Shown: positions 8,028 through 18,902 of the stretch, in pieces
Position numbering within the stretch: the first letter of the stretch is position 1
Layout: each line of letters begins with the position of its first letter
DNA from: JBMDXK01 sp048594375
GTDB lineage: Bacteria > Pseudomonadota > Alphaproteobacteria > Rhizobiales > Methylopilaceae
Length of the DNA stretch: 64,000 nucleotides
Reading direction: 5' to 3'
NCBI GenBank assembly: GCA_048594375.1
Contig: JBMDXK010000034.1
Span: 1 to 64,000, forward strand
Notes under the pieces: generated by a model
The model's input: the letters and a program-made list of their open reading frames with translations, nothing else
Told to the model about the DNA's origin: nothing
The model's database searches: none
Position numbers and translations under genes: made by a program

Positions 8028-9506
8028 GTGTCTAAACTGAATGATCTTACTCTCGCCCAAGCGCGTGACGGCCTGAAAAACGGTGAATTTTCTTCTACAG
8101 AACTCACGCAAGCCTATCTGAATGCCATGGAAGAAGGGCGAGCACTCAACGCCTATGTGCTTGAAACGCCTGAAAAAGCACTGGAAATGGCAAAGCAGTC
8201 CGATGCACGTCTTGCGGCCAAACAAGGCGGCGATCTGGAGGGGATTCCCTTTGGCATCAAGGATATGTTCGCCACGCAAGGTGTCCGCACCACAGCCTGT
8301 TCTAAAATTTTGGAAAATTTTGTACCGGCCTATGAATCAACCGTCACGGCAAATCTGTGGCGCGATGGCGCGGTGATGTTGGGCAAACTCAATTGCGATG
8401 AATTTGCCATGGGTTCGGCCAATGAAACATCCTGCTTTGGCCCTGCGGTATCGCCATGGAAAGCGCAAGGCTCGAATGCCAAACTGACTGCTGGCGGCTC
8501 TTCAGGCGGCTCTGCCTCCGCTGTGGCTGCGCGGCTTTGCGTGGCCGCAACCGGCACCGATACTGGTGGCTCCATCCGTCAACCGGCTGCATTCACGGGC
8601 ACTGTTGGCTTGAAACCAACCTATGGCCGTTGCTCACGCTGGGGTACGGTTGCGTTTGCGTCCTCCCTCGATCAGGCCGGAACCTTTACCCGCACTGTGC
8701 GCGACACCGCCATTATGCTGCGTTCAATTTCAGGCCATGACCCCAAAGACTCAACATCCGTTGATCTGGCCGTACCGGACTTTGAACAGGCTGTCGGCCG
8801 TTCCATCAAAGGTTTGAAAATCGGCATTCCAAAAGAATACCGCGTTGAAGGAATGCCTGCGGAAATTGAATCCTTATGGGAGCGGGGCGCGCAATGGCTG
8901 CGTGATGCCGGTGCGGAAATCGTGGAAATTTCTCTGCCGCATACATCCTACGCTTTGGCGGCCTATTATATTGTGGCGCCCGCAGAAGCCTCTTCCAATC
9001 TGGCGCGCTATGACGGTATTCGCTACGGCGTGCGCCAAGCCGGAAAAGACATCAATGCCGTATATGAAAATACCCGCGCCGCTGGTTTTGGTAAGGAAGT
9101 ACGCCGCCGCATCATGATTGGTACCTATGTGCTTTCTGCGGGATATTACGATGCTTATTATGTAAAAGCCCAGAAAATCCGCACCTTAATCAAGCAGGAT
9201 TTCGATACCGCTTTTGCTTCCGGTGTGGATATGGTGCTGACTCCCACCACGCCTTCAACGGCGTTTGAACTGGGCTCAAAAGGCAAAGCTGACCCCATCG
9301 AAATGTATCTCAATGACGTGTTTACGGTCACGGTGAATATGGCGGGTCTGCCGGGCGTTTCGGTGCCAGCGGGAATGTCTTCCGATGGTTTGCCGCTTGG
9401 TTTGCAGCTGATTGGCCGACCCTTTGACGAGGAAACGCTGATTGCCGGCGCAACGGTGCTGGAAAGTGCTGCCGGAACGCTGCCACAGGCGCAAAAATGG
9501 TGGTAA
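8028..9506 (+). CDS. gatA: Asp-tRNA(Asn)/Glu-tRNA(Gln) amidotransferase subunit A
   Basis: The 492-residue amidase-signature subunit that releases ammonia from glutamine for GatB. The catalytic triad is visible: K78 in GIKDMF, the cis-serine at S158 in AGGSSGG and the nucleophile S182 in [12 protein letters not shown]. It starts at a GTG with GGAG from the end of gatC upstream. Length is normal. gatB usually follows in Hyphomicrobiales, but here a terminator and chorismate mutase follow. Confidence 0.97.
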   Translation: MSKLNDLTLAQARDGLKNGEFSSTELTQAYLNAMEEGRALNAYVLETPEKALEMAKQSDARLAAKQGGDLEGIPFGIKDMFATQGVRTTACSKILENFVPAYESTVTANLWRDGAVMLGKLNCDEFAMGSANETSCFGPAVSPWKAQGSNAKLTAGGSSGGSASAVAARLCVAATGTDTGGSIRQPAAFTGTVGLKPTYGRCSRWGTVAFASSLDQAGTFTRTVRDTAIMLRSISGHDPKDSTSVDLAVPDFEQAVGRSIKGLKIGIPKEYRVEGMPAEIESLWERGAQWLRDAGAEIVEISLPHTSYALAAYYIVAPAEASSNLARYDGIRYGVRQAGKDINAVYENTRAAGFGKEVRRRIMIGTYVLSAGYYDAYYVKAQKIRTLIKQDFDTAFASGVDMVLTPTTPSTAFELGSKGKADPIEMYLNDVFTVTVNMAGLPGVSVPAGMSSDGLPLGLQLIGRPFDEETLIAGATVLESAAGTLPQAQKWW

Positions 9507-9531
9507 TGGATCGCCCTTGTTCATAACGTGC

Positions 9532-9565
9532 AAGCCAGCTAGCATCGCTGACTGGCTTTTCTTTT
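9532..9565 (+). terminator. Terminator after gatCA
   Basis: AGCCAG (9533-9538) pairs with CTGGCT (9552-9557), followed by TTTCTTTT. It lies 26 bases after the gatA stop. Confidence 0.6.
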
Positions 9566-9608
9566 GCTTGCCTCACCACGGTGGAATTGAAAAAGGAAAA
9601 GCTATACC

Positions 9609-9887
9609 ATGCAGCAGCTCTCCGATTTACGCCAACGCATTGATACTCTTGATAAAGCATTGATTGATCTGCTTGCGCAGCGTACCCAATGCATCAGGGA
9701 AGTGATTGACATCAAACAGCGCGAACAACTCCCCGCAAGGATCAATGAACGGGTGGACGAAGTGCTGGCAAACGTTCGCGCTTATGCGTCAGAGCAGGAC
9801 GTGGATCCAGAACTCGCAGAGCATCTTTGGCGCGCTATTATTGAATGGTCCATTGCGTTTGAAGAAAAAAAACTCAAGCCGGAATAA
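9609..9887 (+). CDS. Chorismate mutase (AroQ class)
   Basis: A 92-residue all-helical monofunctional chorismate mutase, converting chorismate to prephenate for phenylalanine and tyrosine synthesis. The order DLRQRIDTLDKALIDLLAQR (residues 6-25), VIDIKQRE (32-39) and LPARINERVDEVL (41-53) is typical. R10, R25 and K36 are the likely substrate-binding basic residues. No signal peptide is present, so it acts in the cytoplasm. No other aromatic pathway gene is adjacent. A salicylate-type pyruvate lyase of the same fold is possible but less likely. Confidence 0.88.
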   Translation: MQQLSDLRQRIDTLDKALIDLLAQRTQCIREVIDIKQREQLPARINERVDEVLANVRAYASEQDVDPELAEHLWRAIIEWSIAFEEKKLKPE

Positions 9888-9998
9888 ACGGTTGAGCAAC
9901 ACTCTTTTTAGAAATAACATGTTTAAATAGGAGAAATTGCCGGAAAGAGAATCGGCTTTACTCCTCTGTAAGAAATATAAAATAACGAGCGGGATAGA

Positions 9999-10532
9999 AT
10001 GAAAAACAAGAGCATTAAATTTTTTGGATCCGCCCTCATTGCCTTCGGAATGGTAGGAATGCCTGCTTTTGCCCAGGCTCCCGCCGGAAATGCGGCACCA
10101 CAACAGGGGCAGGCGCAGCCTCAGCCGCAACCGTGGAGCGCCAATTGTGTCACCGATGGCCGCAAAGGAAATTTGGAATGCCTGATGCAGCAGCGGGTTG
10201 TGATGACCAATACAGGACAGTTGCTAGCCTCTATGACCGTGCGGATTCCTGATAATAACCGTCGGCCTTTTGCTGCGGTTCAGGTGCCTTTTGGCATCAA
10301 TCTGCCTGATGGCCTCAAGCTGGAGGTGGGGAATGCAGCCTTGGAAAACCTTGCATTCCGTACATGCGATGGTGGTGGATGCTACGCAGAGGGTGAATTG
10401 AAAGACAATACCATTGCAAGCTTGCGCAAGGCAGAAAGCGTGAATGTTGTTGTAAAGGATCTTTCAGGACGCGAAGTCAAAGTGCCGGTTTCATTGGAAG
10501 GCTTTTCAGCGGCCTTTGATAAAATTCGCTAA
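9999..10532 (+). CDS. ialB: Invasion-associated locus B (IalB) family periplasmic protein
   Basis: A 177-residue secreted protein with a clear signal peptide ending AFAQA (cleavage near residue 25), then a short Gln/Pro-rich linker. The mature domain begins WSANCVTDGRKGNLECLMQQ and contains FRTCDGGGCYAEGEL, so four cysteines may form two disulfides. Family members occur widely in Hyphomicrobiales. In Bartonella IalB contributes to erythrocyte invasion, but most homologues are in free-living bacteria and of unknown role. A hairpin repeat follows the gene. Confidence 0.85.
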   Translation: MKNKSIKFFGSALIAFGMVGMPAFAQAPAGNAAPQQGQAQPQPQPWSANCVTDGRKGNLECLMQQRVVMTNTGQLLASMTVRIPDNNRRPFAAVQVPFGINLPDGLKLEVGNAALENLAFRTCDGGGCYAEGELKDNTIASLRKAESVNVVVKDLSGREVKVPVSLEGFSAAFDKIR

Positions 10533-10543
10533 AAGAAAAACTC

Positions 10544-10583
10544 ATAACCTGAGCCATATAATCATTTGTATGTCTCAGGTTAT
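10544..10583. repeat. Intergenic hairpin element, copy B (CCTGAG / CATATAATCATTT family)
   Basis: ATAACCTGAG (10544-10553) and CTCAGGTTAT (10574-10583) are perfect inverted repeats, and CATA/TATG extends the stem across one mismatch, leaving a ten-base loop. The core CCATATAATCATTTGTA is shared with the copy at 3496-3534 on the opposite strand and with 37132-37149. No T tract follows, so it is not a classic terminator. Confidence 0.65.
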
Positions 10584-10898
10584 CTTTGTTAGGCTTATCT
10601 CTCACCGAGAAGACGTTACGGTATTGGCGCAAAATCGCACAATATTGCAATTGCGGAGATAGAATAACGAACTCAGAAACGATTTCGGAGGTATTTGACG
10701 ACGAAGGAGGATGTTGCCCTGTGAAGATTGAAACCTTTGCAAGAGCTATCCCAGTCGCCGAACCAGACACATTTTCTCTCTCTATTGCGTTCGTGCATAT
10801 ATATATATAGAGAGAGAGCTACTGCGGGTTATTTTCCAGAGTGGAGAATGTAGCGCGCATCGCAGAGCTGCATACAATGTCTTGATATTTAAGTAAAA
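10584..10898. other. Gap without a gene, containing a CT/AT/AG simple-sequence palindrome
   Basis: No gene is convincing here; the 74-codon open frame has no family resemblance. Positions 10775-10817 hold a CT run, an AT run and an AG run whose ends (CTCTCTCTAT and ATAGAGAGAG) pair perfectly. The function is unknown; slippage-prone sequence is likely. Confidence 0.5.
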
Positions 10899-10976
10899 TG
10901 GTCGGAGTGGCGGGATTTGAACCCACGACCCCTAGTCCCCCAGACTAGTGCGCTAACCGGGCTGCGCTACACTCCG
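10899..10976 (-). tRNA. tRNA-Pro (anticodon GGG)
   Basis: The minus strand folds as a complete tRNA: acceptor CGGAGTG pairs with CACTCCG, the anticodon stem CTAGT/ACTAG encloses the loop CTGGGGG, giving anticodon GGG, and the T arm contains GGGTTCAAATCCC. The CCA end is encoded. Upstream on the minus strand, TTGCAG and TAAAGA are 17 bases apart and could be its promoter. Confidence 0.97.
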
Positions 10977-11125
10977 TGACCATGCGCAACTCTTTAAGCC
11001 GTTTTTAGCGCAACTGCAAGTATGAAAATCAAGAAAAACAAACGTTATCACCTGTTTTTTAATGCATATTTATTGTGCTGTTTATTGCTCTTGCTGCAAC
11101 GGGAATCCTGCGATAAAACCCTTGC

Positions 11126-12553
11126 ATGAACACACAAAATATTTCCAAAACACTTCATATTATTGGTGGTGGGCTTGCAGGTTCAGAGGCCGCATGGCAG
11201 GCAGCACAGGCTGGCGTGCCGGTGGTTCTGCATGAAATGCGGCCACAGACCACAACCAACGCTCATAAAACAGACCATCTTGCCGAGTTGGTCTGTTCCA
11301 ATTCCTTCCGTTCCGATGACCATGAAAACAATGCTGTTGGCTTGTTGCACTGGGAGTTGCGCCAGCTCAATTCACTTATCATGCGCTGCGCGGATGCCAA
11401 TCAGGTACCCGCAGGCGGCGCTCTGGCCGTTGACCGTGAAGGATTTTCTGCTGACGTTACCCAGGCTTTGGAAGAACATCCGCTGATTACCATCAGCCGC
11501 GAAGAAGTAAAGGGCTTGCCTCCCGAAGAATGGGGCAATGTGATTATTGCCACAGGACCTTTGACCTCTCCGGCTCTGGCGGAAGCCATCAGTGCTGTAT
11601 CCGGTGCAGATTCACTGGCGTTTTTTGATGCGATTGCCCCCATTGTTCTGACGTCCAGTATTGATATGGACATTGCATGGCGGCAATCCCGCTATGATAA
11701 AGTAGGGCCGGGCGGTACAGGTGCAGATTATATCAACTGTCCCATGGATAAAGCCCAGTACGAGGCTTTTGTTGCGGCTCTGCTCACGGCTGAAAAAGTC
11801 TCCTTTAAAGAATGGGAAGCCACTACACCTTATTTTGATGGCTGTTTGCCCATTGAGGTAATGGCTGAACGCGGTGTTGAAACTCTCCGGCATGGACCCA
11901 TGAAGCCGGTTGGCCTCACCAATCCGCGCAGCCCTGAAATCAAATCCTATGCCATTGTTCAGCTCCGGCAGGATAATGCACTGGGAACGCTCTATAATAT
12001 GGTCGGCTTTCAAACAAAATTGAAATACGCCGAGCAAATCCGTATTTTCAAAATGATTCCCGGTTTGGAAAACGCTGAATTTCCACGCCTTGGCGGCTTA
12101 CACCGCAACACATATCTGAACAGCCCTCAGGTGCTTGATCCGGTTCTGCGGCTTAAGGCGCTGCCACGTCTGCGCTTTGCCGGCCAGATCACCGGCTGCG
12201 AAGGCTATGTTGAAAGCTGCGCCGTAGGCTTGTTAAGCGGCCTGTTTGCCATCAACGAAGCGTTGCCCCGTCCACCGGCAACAACGGCGCTGGGTGCTTT
12301 GCTCAATCACATCACGGGCGGTCATCTTTCAGTTGAAGGCGAAGGCCCGCGCAGCTACCAACCGATGAACATCAATTTTGGCCTGTTTCCAGAGCCGGAT
12401 CAGGCGCCACGGGATGAAAACGGGAAAAGATTGCGCGGTACGGCGCGGGGTATTGCCCGCAAGCAAAGCTATACACGCCGTGCCAAAGAGGCTTTCAGCA
12501 CATGGCGTACACACTGCCAATCCAAGGGAGATTGCAATACGCATGATCTGTGA
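11126..12553 (+). CDS. trmFO: tRNA (uracil-54-C5) methyltransferase, folate-dependent
   Basis: A 475-residue flavoprotein that makes ribothymidine at position 54 of tRNAs using methylenetetrahydrofolate and FADH2. The N-terminal dinucleotide-binding loop is [17 protein letters not shown] (residues 11-27), followed by [29 protein letters not shown] and [21 protein letters not shown] are strongly conserved TrmFO segments. Length is typical. The coding region starts 149 bases from the divergent tRNA-Pro gene, whose mature form would be a substrate. Confidence 0.97.
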   Translation: MNTQNISKTLHIIGGGLAGSEAAWQAAQAGVPVVLHEMRPQTTTNAHKTDHLAELVCSNSFRSDDHENNAVGLLHWELRQLNSLIMRCADANQVPAGGALAVDREGFSADVTQALEEHPLITISREEVKGLPPEEWGNVIIATGPLTSPALAEAISAVSGADSLAFFDAIAPIVLTSSIDMDIAWRQSRYDKVGPGGTGADYINCPMDKAQYEAFVAALLTAEKVSFKEWEATTPYFDGCLPIEVMAERGVETLRHGPMKPVGLTNPRSPEIKSYAIVQLRQDNALGTLYNMVGFQTKLKYAEQIRIFKMIPGLENAEFPRLGGLHRNTYLNSPQVLDPVLRLKALPRLRFAGQITGCEGYVESCAVGLLSGLFAINEALPRPPATTALGALLNHITGGHLSVEGEGPRSYQPMNINFGLFPEPDQAPRDENGKRLRGTARGIARKQSYTRRAKEAFSTWRTHCQSKGDCNTHDL

Positions 12554-12675
12554 CAAACCATTATAAAAAAAGGCAAAATGGCAAACAGGCAATTTTCATG
12601 TTACCGTAAGTAATAAGCAGGTGTTGGATATAAGCAAACGTGGCTTATCCTGAAATCTGGAAACAAAGAGAGCTT

Positions 12676-13413
12676 ATGAAAAAAACCGCTACGCTTTACC
12701 GCATGATGATGCCGAAACACCATTGCCCCTATGGAATCAAGGCAAAATATTTACTGGAGCGTAAAGGCTATACAGTTGATGATGTGTGGCTGACCACGCG
12801 CGAAGAAACGGAAGCTTTCAAAGCCCGGCACGATGTTCGTACCACACCGCAAACCTTTATAGACGGTGAGCGTATCGGTGGTTACGACGATTTGCGGCGG
12901 CATTTTGGAAAGAAAGTCTCTGATCTGAAAAAGACCAGCTACAAGCCGGTGATTGCTGTATTTTCTATTGCAGCGTTAATGGCCTTGGCAACAAGTTACG
13001 CCATGCTGGGAAACATGCTGACCGTGCGCGCTGCTGAATGGTTCATTGCGTTTAGTATGTGTCTGCTTGCAATGCTCAAATTGCAAGATGTGGAAAAATT
13101 TTCTTCCATGTTTCTGGGTTATGATCTGTTGGCGCGTCGTTGGGTACCTTATGCCTATCTGTACCCTTTTCTTGAAGCCGCGGCAGGGGTGTTGATGATT
13201 GCCCACGCGTTAATGTGGCTATCGATTCCCATTGCGTTATTTATTGGATCAATAGGCGCAATATCTGTATTCAAAGCCGTGTATATTGACAAACGTGAAA
13301 TGAAATGCGCTTGCGTGGGCAGTAGCAGCAATGTGCCGCTTGGTTTCGTATCCTTTACTGAAAATGTGATGATGATTGCCATGGCAGTCTGGATGATGGT
13401 GATGGCATCTTAA
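12676..13413 (+). CDS. Glutaredoxin domain fused to a MauE/DoxX-like membrane domain
   Basis: About 245 residues. The first 85 form a glutaredoxin-like domain: TLYRMMMPKHHCPYG with a single cysteine (C17, monothiol), and TTPQTFIDGERIGGYDDL for the cis-Pro and glutathione-binding region. The rest contains four or five membrane helices of MauE/DoxX type, including VIAVFSIAALMALATSYAML and IPIALFIGSIGAISVFKAVY. A KCACVG dicysteine lies near the last helix. Membrane-bound thiol-disulfide exchange is a reasonable guess. A GTG at 12640 would extend the start by 12 residues; the ATG at 12676 has AAAGAGAG upstream. It runs convergently with the FAD oxidoreductase. Confidence 0.8.
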   Translation: MKKTATLYRMMMPKHHCPYGIKAKYLLERKGYTVDDVWLTTREETEAFKARHDVRTTPQTFIDGERIGGYDDLRRHFGKKVSDLKKTSYKPVIAVFSIAALMALATSYAMLGNMLTVRAAEWFIAFSMCLLAMLKLQDVEKFSSMFLGYDLLARRWVPYAYLYPFLEAAAGVLMIAHALMWLSIPIALFIGSIGAISVFKAVYIDKREMKCACVGSSSNVPLGFVSFTENVMMIAMAVWMMVMAS

Positions 13414-13525
13414 AATGCTCAACACTGGAAATGCGCTATGGCAGAAGCACCCTTATCGTCATTTCAGCAATCCTTTCCGACTCTGCGGTCATCTTTGGGA
13501 TGTGAAAAATTAAACGGGCGGAAGC

Positions 13526-14752
13526 TTAGCGGAAGGGAAAAAGTTTTGCGTCTGGATCATCTTTTCCGTTGAGCTGAGATGCAATAATTTCCGCTGCAAT
13601 TTTGCTAAAGGTAATCCCATTGCCCCCATAGCCCATTGCCGCATACACATTGGGAAATTTAGGAAGTTCTCCAATCATGGGAATGCCAAGTGTGGTAGAC
13701 CCAAAAGCGGCTGCCCATGAATGGGCGGGTTTCCCAAGAGTAAATCCTGTAAGCGAGCGTATCTTTTCAATGATATTCTGGGATTTTATTTTGAGTTTTT
13801 CTTCATCTTTATAAGCATCGCCAGAATCTTCATCTTCACCCCCTGCAATGATACGGCCATTATCTGCCATACGGAAATAAAGATAAGGATCAGAAGCTTC
13901 CCAAACGAGAAAATCATGGAGCCATGAAGGTGGATTGGCGTGTGTGTTGGTGGCGATAGCCCATGTCGAAATAATGCGGTGTTCTTTGTGCGCAAGCGCT
14001 TTAAGAAATTCGTATCCAGTGCAGAAAATGGCATGGGAAGCTGTGAGAAGGGCTCCGGTTGATGTGGCAAGAACAACTTTATCATTCAGAGAGATAAAAT
14101 CGGTGATCTCCGTATTTTGAATGATTTCAGCTCCACGGCTAGCTGCTGACCGCAAAAGCCCGGCAGTGAGTTGGGCGGGGTTTGCGGAAGCAGATACATC
14201 ACTGACAATCCCCGCGGTGCGGTCAATCTGAAATTGTGTTTTTAGCTGATTTGCATCAAGAAAATCAGCCTTTAAATCAATGGAGCGTCGGGCTTCAGCC
14301 TCGGCCTTTAACGCACGAAGGCCATAAGCATTGCCTGCAAGATAAAGTGTTTTCTTGCGTTGCATGTGGCAGGAAATACCAAGTTCATGAACGCGGGTTA
14401 TCAGAGCATCAACCGCTTTTGCAGAACGAAGCCATACTCTTTCGGCATCTGTTTTTTGCATATGTTTGGAAAGTTTGAACAAAGGAACGTCAATTTCATG
14501 CTGGATCATGGCAGTACTCGCCATACTGCTCCCCAGAACAGGTGCCCGGCGGTCAATAATGGCAATGCGGCGTTTGTTGTTCATGAGAGCATCAGCAATC
14601 AGCGCTCCGCTAATGCCTGCCCCTATGATAATGACGTCATAATGGGAGGATGATGGTTTGTTGCGTGTGCGTACAGCAATATTGGGCGTGGTCTGCCAAT
14701 AAGGACGAGACGTCCGAAGTGGGCGCTGACAAGTGATCTTATTTTCAGACAT
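13526..14752 (-). CDS. FAD-dependent oxidoreductase, DAO family
   Basis: A 408-residue flavoenzyme of the D-amino-acid oxidase/glycine oxidase superfamily. The FAD-binding loop YDVIIIGAGISGALIADAL is preceded by about 35 residues (RPYWQTTP and so on), as in enzymes related to gamma-glutamylputrescine oxidase. STAMIQHEIDVPL follows the first fold, and MGYGGNGITFSKIAAEII closes the C-terminal FAD site. The frame is open 33 codons further upstream, but the ATG at 14752 has GAGAG in front. The substrate is unknown. It is a single gene, divergent from glnB. Confidence 0.85.
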   Translation of the reverse strand: MSENKITCQRPLRTSRPYWQTTPNIAVRTRNKPSSSHYDVIIIGAGISGALIADALMNNKRRIAIIDRRAPVLGSSMASTAMIQHEIDVPLFKLSKHMQKTDAERVWLRSAKAVDALITRVHELGISCHMQRKKTLYLAGNAYGLRALKAEAEARRSIDLKADFLDANQLKTQFQIDRTAGIVSDVSASANPAQLTAGLLRSAASRGAEIIQNTEITDFISLNDKVVLATSTGALLTASHAIFCTGYEFLKALAHKEHRIISTWAIATNTHANPPSWLHDFLVWEASDPYLYFRMADNGRIIAGGEDEDSGDAYKDEEKLKIKSQNIIEKIRSLTGFTLGKPAHSWAAAFGSTTLGIPMIGELPKFPNVYAAMGYGGNGITFSKIAAEIIASQLNGKDDPDAKLFPFR

Positions 14753-15483
<731 letters not shown>

Positions 15484-15530
15484 TACGGCACATTTAACAC
15501 AATCAGCATGACAATAAAAGGGAAGCTTTA

Positions 15531-16940
15531 ATGAAAACGGTTCAGGACGTTCTGAAGTTTATTGCGGATAACGATGTAAAATATGTCGATTTCCGTTTCA
15601 CAGATCCGCGCGGAAAATGGCAGCATGTGACATTCGATGTATCCATCGTTGACGAAGAGCTGTTTGAAGAAGGCGTCATGTTTGACGGTTCTTCCATTGC
15701 GGGCTGGAAAGCCATCAACGAATCCGACATGTGCCTGATGCCAGATCCGACATCTGCAACCCTTGATCCGTTTTTTGCGGCTTCAACGCTGTCGATTGTT
15801 TGCGATGTTCTTGAGCCAACAACCCGCGAAGCATATGTGCGCGATCCACGCGGCACAGCACGCAAAGCAGAAGCTTATCTGAAATCAACCGGCATTGGTG
15901 ATACCGTCTATGTTGGCCCTGAAGCGGAATTTTTCATCTTTGATGATGTGAAATATGCCACAGGCCCTTACAATACAGGCTTCAAGCTGGATTCAACCGA
16001 GTTGCCAATCAATTCCGATACGGATTACGAAGGCGGCAATAACGGCCACCGTATTCCCATTAAAGGCGGCTATTTCCCTGTACCACCGCTGGATTCTTGC
16101 CAAGATATGCGCGGCGAAATGCTGGCGGCCATTGCTGAAATGGGCGTGAGCGTTGAAAAGCATCACCACGAAGTGGCATCCGCCCAGCACGAACTGGGTA
16201 TCAAATTTGCGGAACTGGTCACCGTTGCGGATCAGATGCAGATTTACAAATATTGCATCCACAACGTTGCGCAAAGCTACGGCAAAACCGCAACCTTTAT
16301 GCCAAAGCCGGTGTATGGCGATAACGGTTCCGGTATGCACTGCCATTTGTCCATCTGGAAAGAAGGCAAACCTGTTTTTGCAGGCAATAAATATGCGGAT
16401 CTCAGCCAGGAATGCCTGTGGTTCATCGGGGGCGTTATTAAGCACGCAAAAGCACTGAACGCATTCACCAACCCAAGCACCAATTCTTACAAGCGTCTGG
16501 TTCCGGGTTATGAAGCGCCTGTATTGCTGGCGTATTCCTCCCGTAACCGTTCCGCGTCTTGCCGCATTCCCTTTACGTCTTCGCCAAAAGCAAAGCGTGT
16601 GGAAGTGCGTTTCCCTGATCCTACCGCAAACCCATACCTTGCTTTTGCGGCTCTCCTGATGGCAGGTCTTGACGGAATCACCAATAAGATTGATCCCGGC
16701 GCTGCTATGGATAAAGACCTTTACGATCTGCCACCGCGCGAATTGAAAAAAATCCCGACCGTTGCCGCATCCTTGCGTGAAGCGCTGATGGCTTTGGATA
16801 AAGACCGCGAATTCCTGAAAAAAGGTGACGTGTTTACCCAAGATCAGATTGACAGCTACATTGAGCTGAAAATGCACGATGTAAACCGTTTTGAACAGAC
16901 ACCGCATCCGGTTGAGTTTGAAATGTATTATTCTGTCTAA
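15531..16940 (+). CDS. glnA: Glutamine synthetase type I
   Basis: A 469-residue GSI-beta enzyme that makes glutamine from glutamate, ammonia and ATP. Visible landmarks are FDGSSIAGW near residue 50, [10 protein letters not shown] (metal-binding glutamate), the NGSGMHCH metal/ATP site, the NRSASCRIP loop, and [10 protein letters not shown], whose tyrosine is the adenylylation site used by GlnE. It is cotranscribed with glnB and ends at a strong terminator. Confidence 0.98.
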   Translation: MKTVQDVLKFIADNDVKYVDFRFTDPRGKWQHVTFDVSIVDEELFEEGVMFDGSSIAGWKAINESDMCLMPDPTSATLDPFFAASTLSIVCDVLEPTTREAYVRDPRGTARKAEAYLKSTGIGDTVYVGPEAEFFIFDDVKYATGPYNTGFKLDSTELPINSDTDYEGGNNGHRIPIKGGYFPVPPLDSCQDMRGEMLAAIAEMGVSVEKHHHEVASAQHELGIKFAELVTVADQMQIYKYCIHNVAQSYGKTATFMPKPVYGDNGSGMHCHLSIWKEGKPVFAGNKYADLSQECLWFIGGVIKHAKALNAFTNPSTNSYKRLVPGYEAPVLLAYSSRNRSASCRIPFTSSPKAKRVEVRFPDPTANPYLAFAALLMAGLDGITNKIDPGAAMDKDLYDLPPRELKKIPTVAASLREALMALDKDREFLKKGDVFTQDQIDSYIELKMHDVNRFEQTPHPVEFEMYYSV

Positions 16941-16955
16941 GAAGAGACGAACAGC

Positions 16956-16988
16956 AAAAAACCCGATGCGCAGAGCATCGGGTTTTTT
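16956..16988 (+). terminator. Terminator of the glnBA operon
   Basis: CCCGATGC and GCATCGGG pair perfectly with a five-base loop, flanked by an A run and a seven-base T run. It may also stop minus-strand transcripts from rsmA, which ends at 17056. Confidence 0.9.
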
Positions 16989-17055
16989 TATGCAATCACA
17001 TTAAGCCGCAGCAGCGCAGTTTTGCTCTGTACTAAGACGTTGCACTCAAGAAAAT

Positions 17056-17904
17056 TTATCCGTTTTTGCGCTCCAGGCGACAGGCAAGGGCAGCATAACC
17101 CGCAATAGAAACTTCTTCCGCGCGCATGGTGGGCAAAAGACCTTCTTGCTCAAGAATTTCAATGGGATTTTCAAACAGCCCTTTCAGGCTTTGGCGCAGC
17201 ATTTTCCGCCGTTGGCCGAACGCTTTTTGCGTTACAGCTTCCAATTCTTTCAAAGGGCAGGGAAACGGTGAAATGCGCGGCACAAGATGCACCACGGCAG
17301 AACGCACCTTAGGCGGCGGCACAAAGGCAGAAGGCGGAACATCAAAAGCAATATGCGCATGGGCGCGCCAGCCAGCCAGCACACCCAACCGGCCATAATT
17401 ATCGGTACCCATGTGGGCAACAATCCGGTCAGCCACTTCCCGTTGAAACATCAGCGTGAGCGATTCCCAAAAAGGCGGCCATGTTTCTTGTGTGAGCCAC
17501 TCAACCAGCAATTTCGTACCAACATTGTAGGGGAGATTGGCCACAATGCGGGTCGGTTCGCCTTGCGATAAAGCCACCATATCGCATTCGAGCGCATCGG
17601 CTTCAATAATCTCAAGACGGTTGGGATAATGATCGGCAATTTCGTGCAATGCAGCAATGGCGCGGGAGTCTTTTTCAATGGCAATCACACGTTTGGCGCC
17701 ACACGCCAGCAAAGCGCGCGTAAGCCCCCCCGGACCCGGACCCACTTCAATCACGGTATGGTTTTCCAGCGACCCTGCCGCACGGGCAATCTTGGCGGTA
17801 AGGTTCAGATCAAGAATAAAATTCTGCCCCAGACTTTTCCGCGCGGAAAGGCCATGCCGTTGAATGACATCGCGCAAAGGGGGCAGATCATCAATGGCGC
17901 TCAT
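17056..17904 (-). CDS. rsmA: 16S rRNA dimethyladenosine transferase
   Basis: A 282-residue SAM-dependent enzyme (KsgA) that dimethylates A1518 and A1519 in 16S rRNA during small-subunit assembly. [14 protein letters not shown] is the family start, [15 protein letters not shown] the SAM loop, and [11 protein letters not shown] the catalytic NLPY motif. Its start overlaps the pdxA stop by four bases. It is the last gene of the lptF-lptG-lptD-surA-pdxA-rsmA operon. Confidence 0.97.
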   Translation of the reverse strand: MSAIDDLPPLRDVIQRHGLSARKSLGQNFILDLNLTAKIARAAGSLENHTVIEVGPGPGGLTRALLACGAKRVIAIEKDSRAIAALHEIADHYPNRLEIIEADALECDMVALSQGEPTRIVANLPYNVGTKLLVEWLTQETWPPFWESLTLMFQREVADRIVAHMGTDNYGRLGVLAGWRAHAHIAFDVPPSAFVPPPKVRSAVVHLVPRISPFPCPLKELEAVTQKAFGQRRKMLRQSLKGLFENPIEILEQEGLLPTMRAEEVSIAGYAALACRLERKNG

Positions 17905-18902
17905 GCAGACCTCTCTACAGTAAGACGGTTGGCCAGACGCAGGGCTGCGAGCAGACTTGAAGGGTCAGCACACCCTTTGCCCGCAATATCAAAGGCCGTA
18001 CCATGATCCGGTGACGTGCGCACGAAGGGTAGCCCCAGTGTAACATTCACGCCGCGATCAAAAGCCAGTGTTTTGATGGGTATAAGCGCCTGATCGTGAT
18101 ACATGGCCAGCGCCACATCATAACGCTGACGGGCTGCTGCGTGAAACAGTGTATCGGCAGGAAAAGGCCCTTGCGCATCAATACCTTCAGCGCGCAAGGC
18201 TGCAAGTGCAGGTGCGATGGTGGTGTTTTCTTCATTGCCCAGCAAGCCGTCTTCTCCGGCATGGGGGTTGAGCCCTGTAAAGGCAAGGCGGGGCTGTTCA
18301 ATGCCAAACCATGTTTTAAAATGATGATGCGCTGTGCGCCCCGCATGAACAATGCGTTCGTGCGTTAAAGCCGTTGGCACAGCCTGCAATGGCATATGCA
18401 CCGTGATGGGAATGACGGCCAATTCATCGCACCAGAGCATCATCACCGGGGGAGAAATCGGGAATCCATGCTGGTGCGCCAGCGCACCCAGATATTCTGT
18501 ATGACCAGGAAAGGCAAAGCCTTGTGCCATCAGATATGACTTTGCAATGGGATTGGTGACAACGGCTTGCGCCCGGCCTTTAACCGCATCCTGCACCGCA
18601 AGGTCAATGGATTCAATCACCGCTGGTGCATTCAATGCAGGGGGACAGTTGCTTTGAACGCGATGCTCTAAAGGCCGCACCGGCAGGGCTTTTGCAAAAG
18701 TTGCCGCTGTGGTTTCCGGCGTTGCCACTTCAATTGGCACCGTCCAGCCCAAAGTTTGCGCGTACTCCTGCATAAATTGCGGATCAGCATAAAGCAGAAA
18801 GGGCGGTACATTGTCACAAAGGCGCTGTAGCCAAACTTTCAAGGCGAGTTCGGGTGCAATTCCCGTTGGCTCCCCCAGGGTAAGTGCAAGCGGTAATGCC
18901 AT
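17901..18902 (-). CDS. pdxA: 4-hydroxythreonine-4-phosphate dehydrogenase
   Basis: A 333-residue enzyme of the DXP-dependent vitamin B6 pathway that oxidises 4-phosphohydroxy-threonine with NAD. The N-terminal motif reads [10 protein letters not shown] where GDPAGIGPE is usual. The metal-binding region ([36 protein letters not shown]) is intact, as is the end, [20 protein letters not shown]. The ATG overlaps the surA stop (TGATG), so translation is probably coupled. Confidence 0.95.
   Translation of the reverse strand: MALPLALTLGEPTGIAPELALKVWLQRLCDNVPPFLLYADPQFMQEYAQTLGWTVPIEVATPETTAATFAKALPVRPLEHRVQSNCPPALNAPAVIESIDLAVQDAVKGRAQAVVTNPIAKSYLMAQGFAFPGHTEYLGALAHQHGFPISPPVMMLWCDELAVIPITVHMPLQAVPTALTHERIVHAGRTAHHHFKTWFGIEQPRLAFTGLNPHAGEDGLLGNEENTTIAPALAALRAEGIDAQGPFPADTLFHAAARQRYDVALAMYHDQALIPIKTLAFDRGVNVTLGLPFVRTSPDHGTAFDIAGKGCADPSSLLAALRLANRLTVERSA

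Noticed and set aside
10586..10810. Open reading frame of 74 codons between ialB and tRNA-Pro
   Set aside because: It ends in the CT/AT simple repeat and the product resembles nothing; a GGAGG inside it is not followed by a good start.
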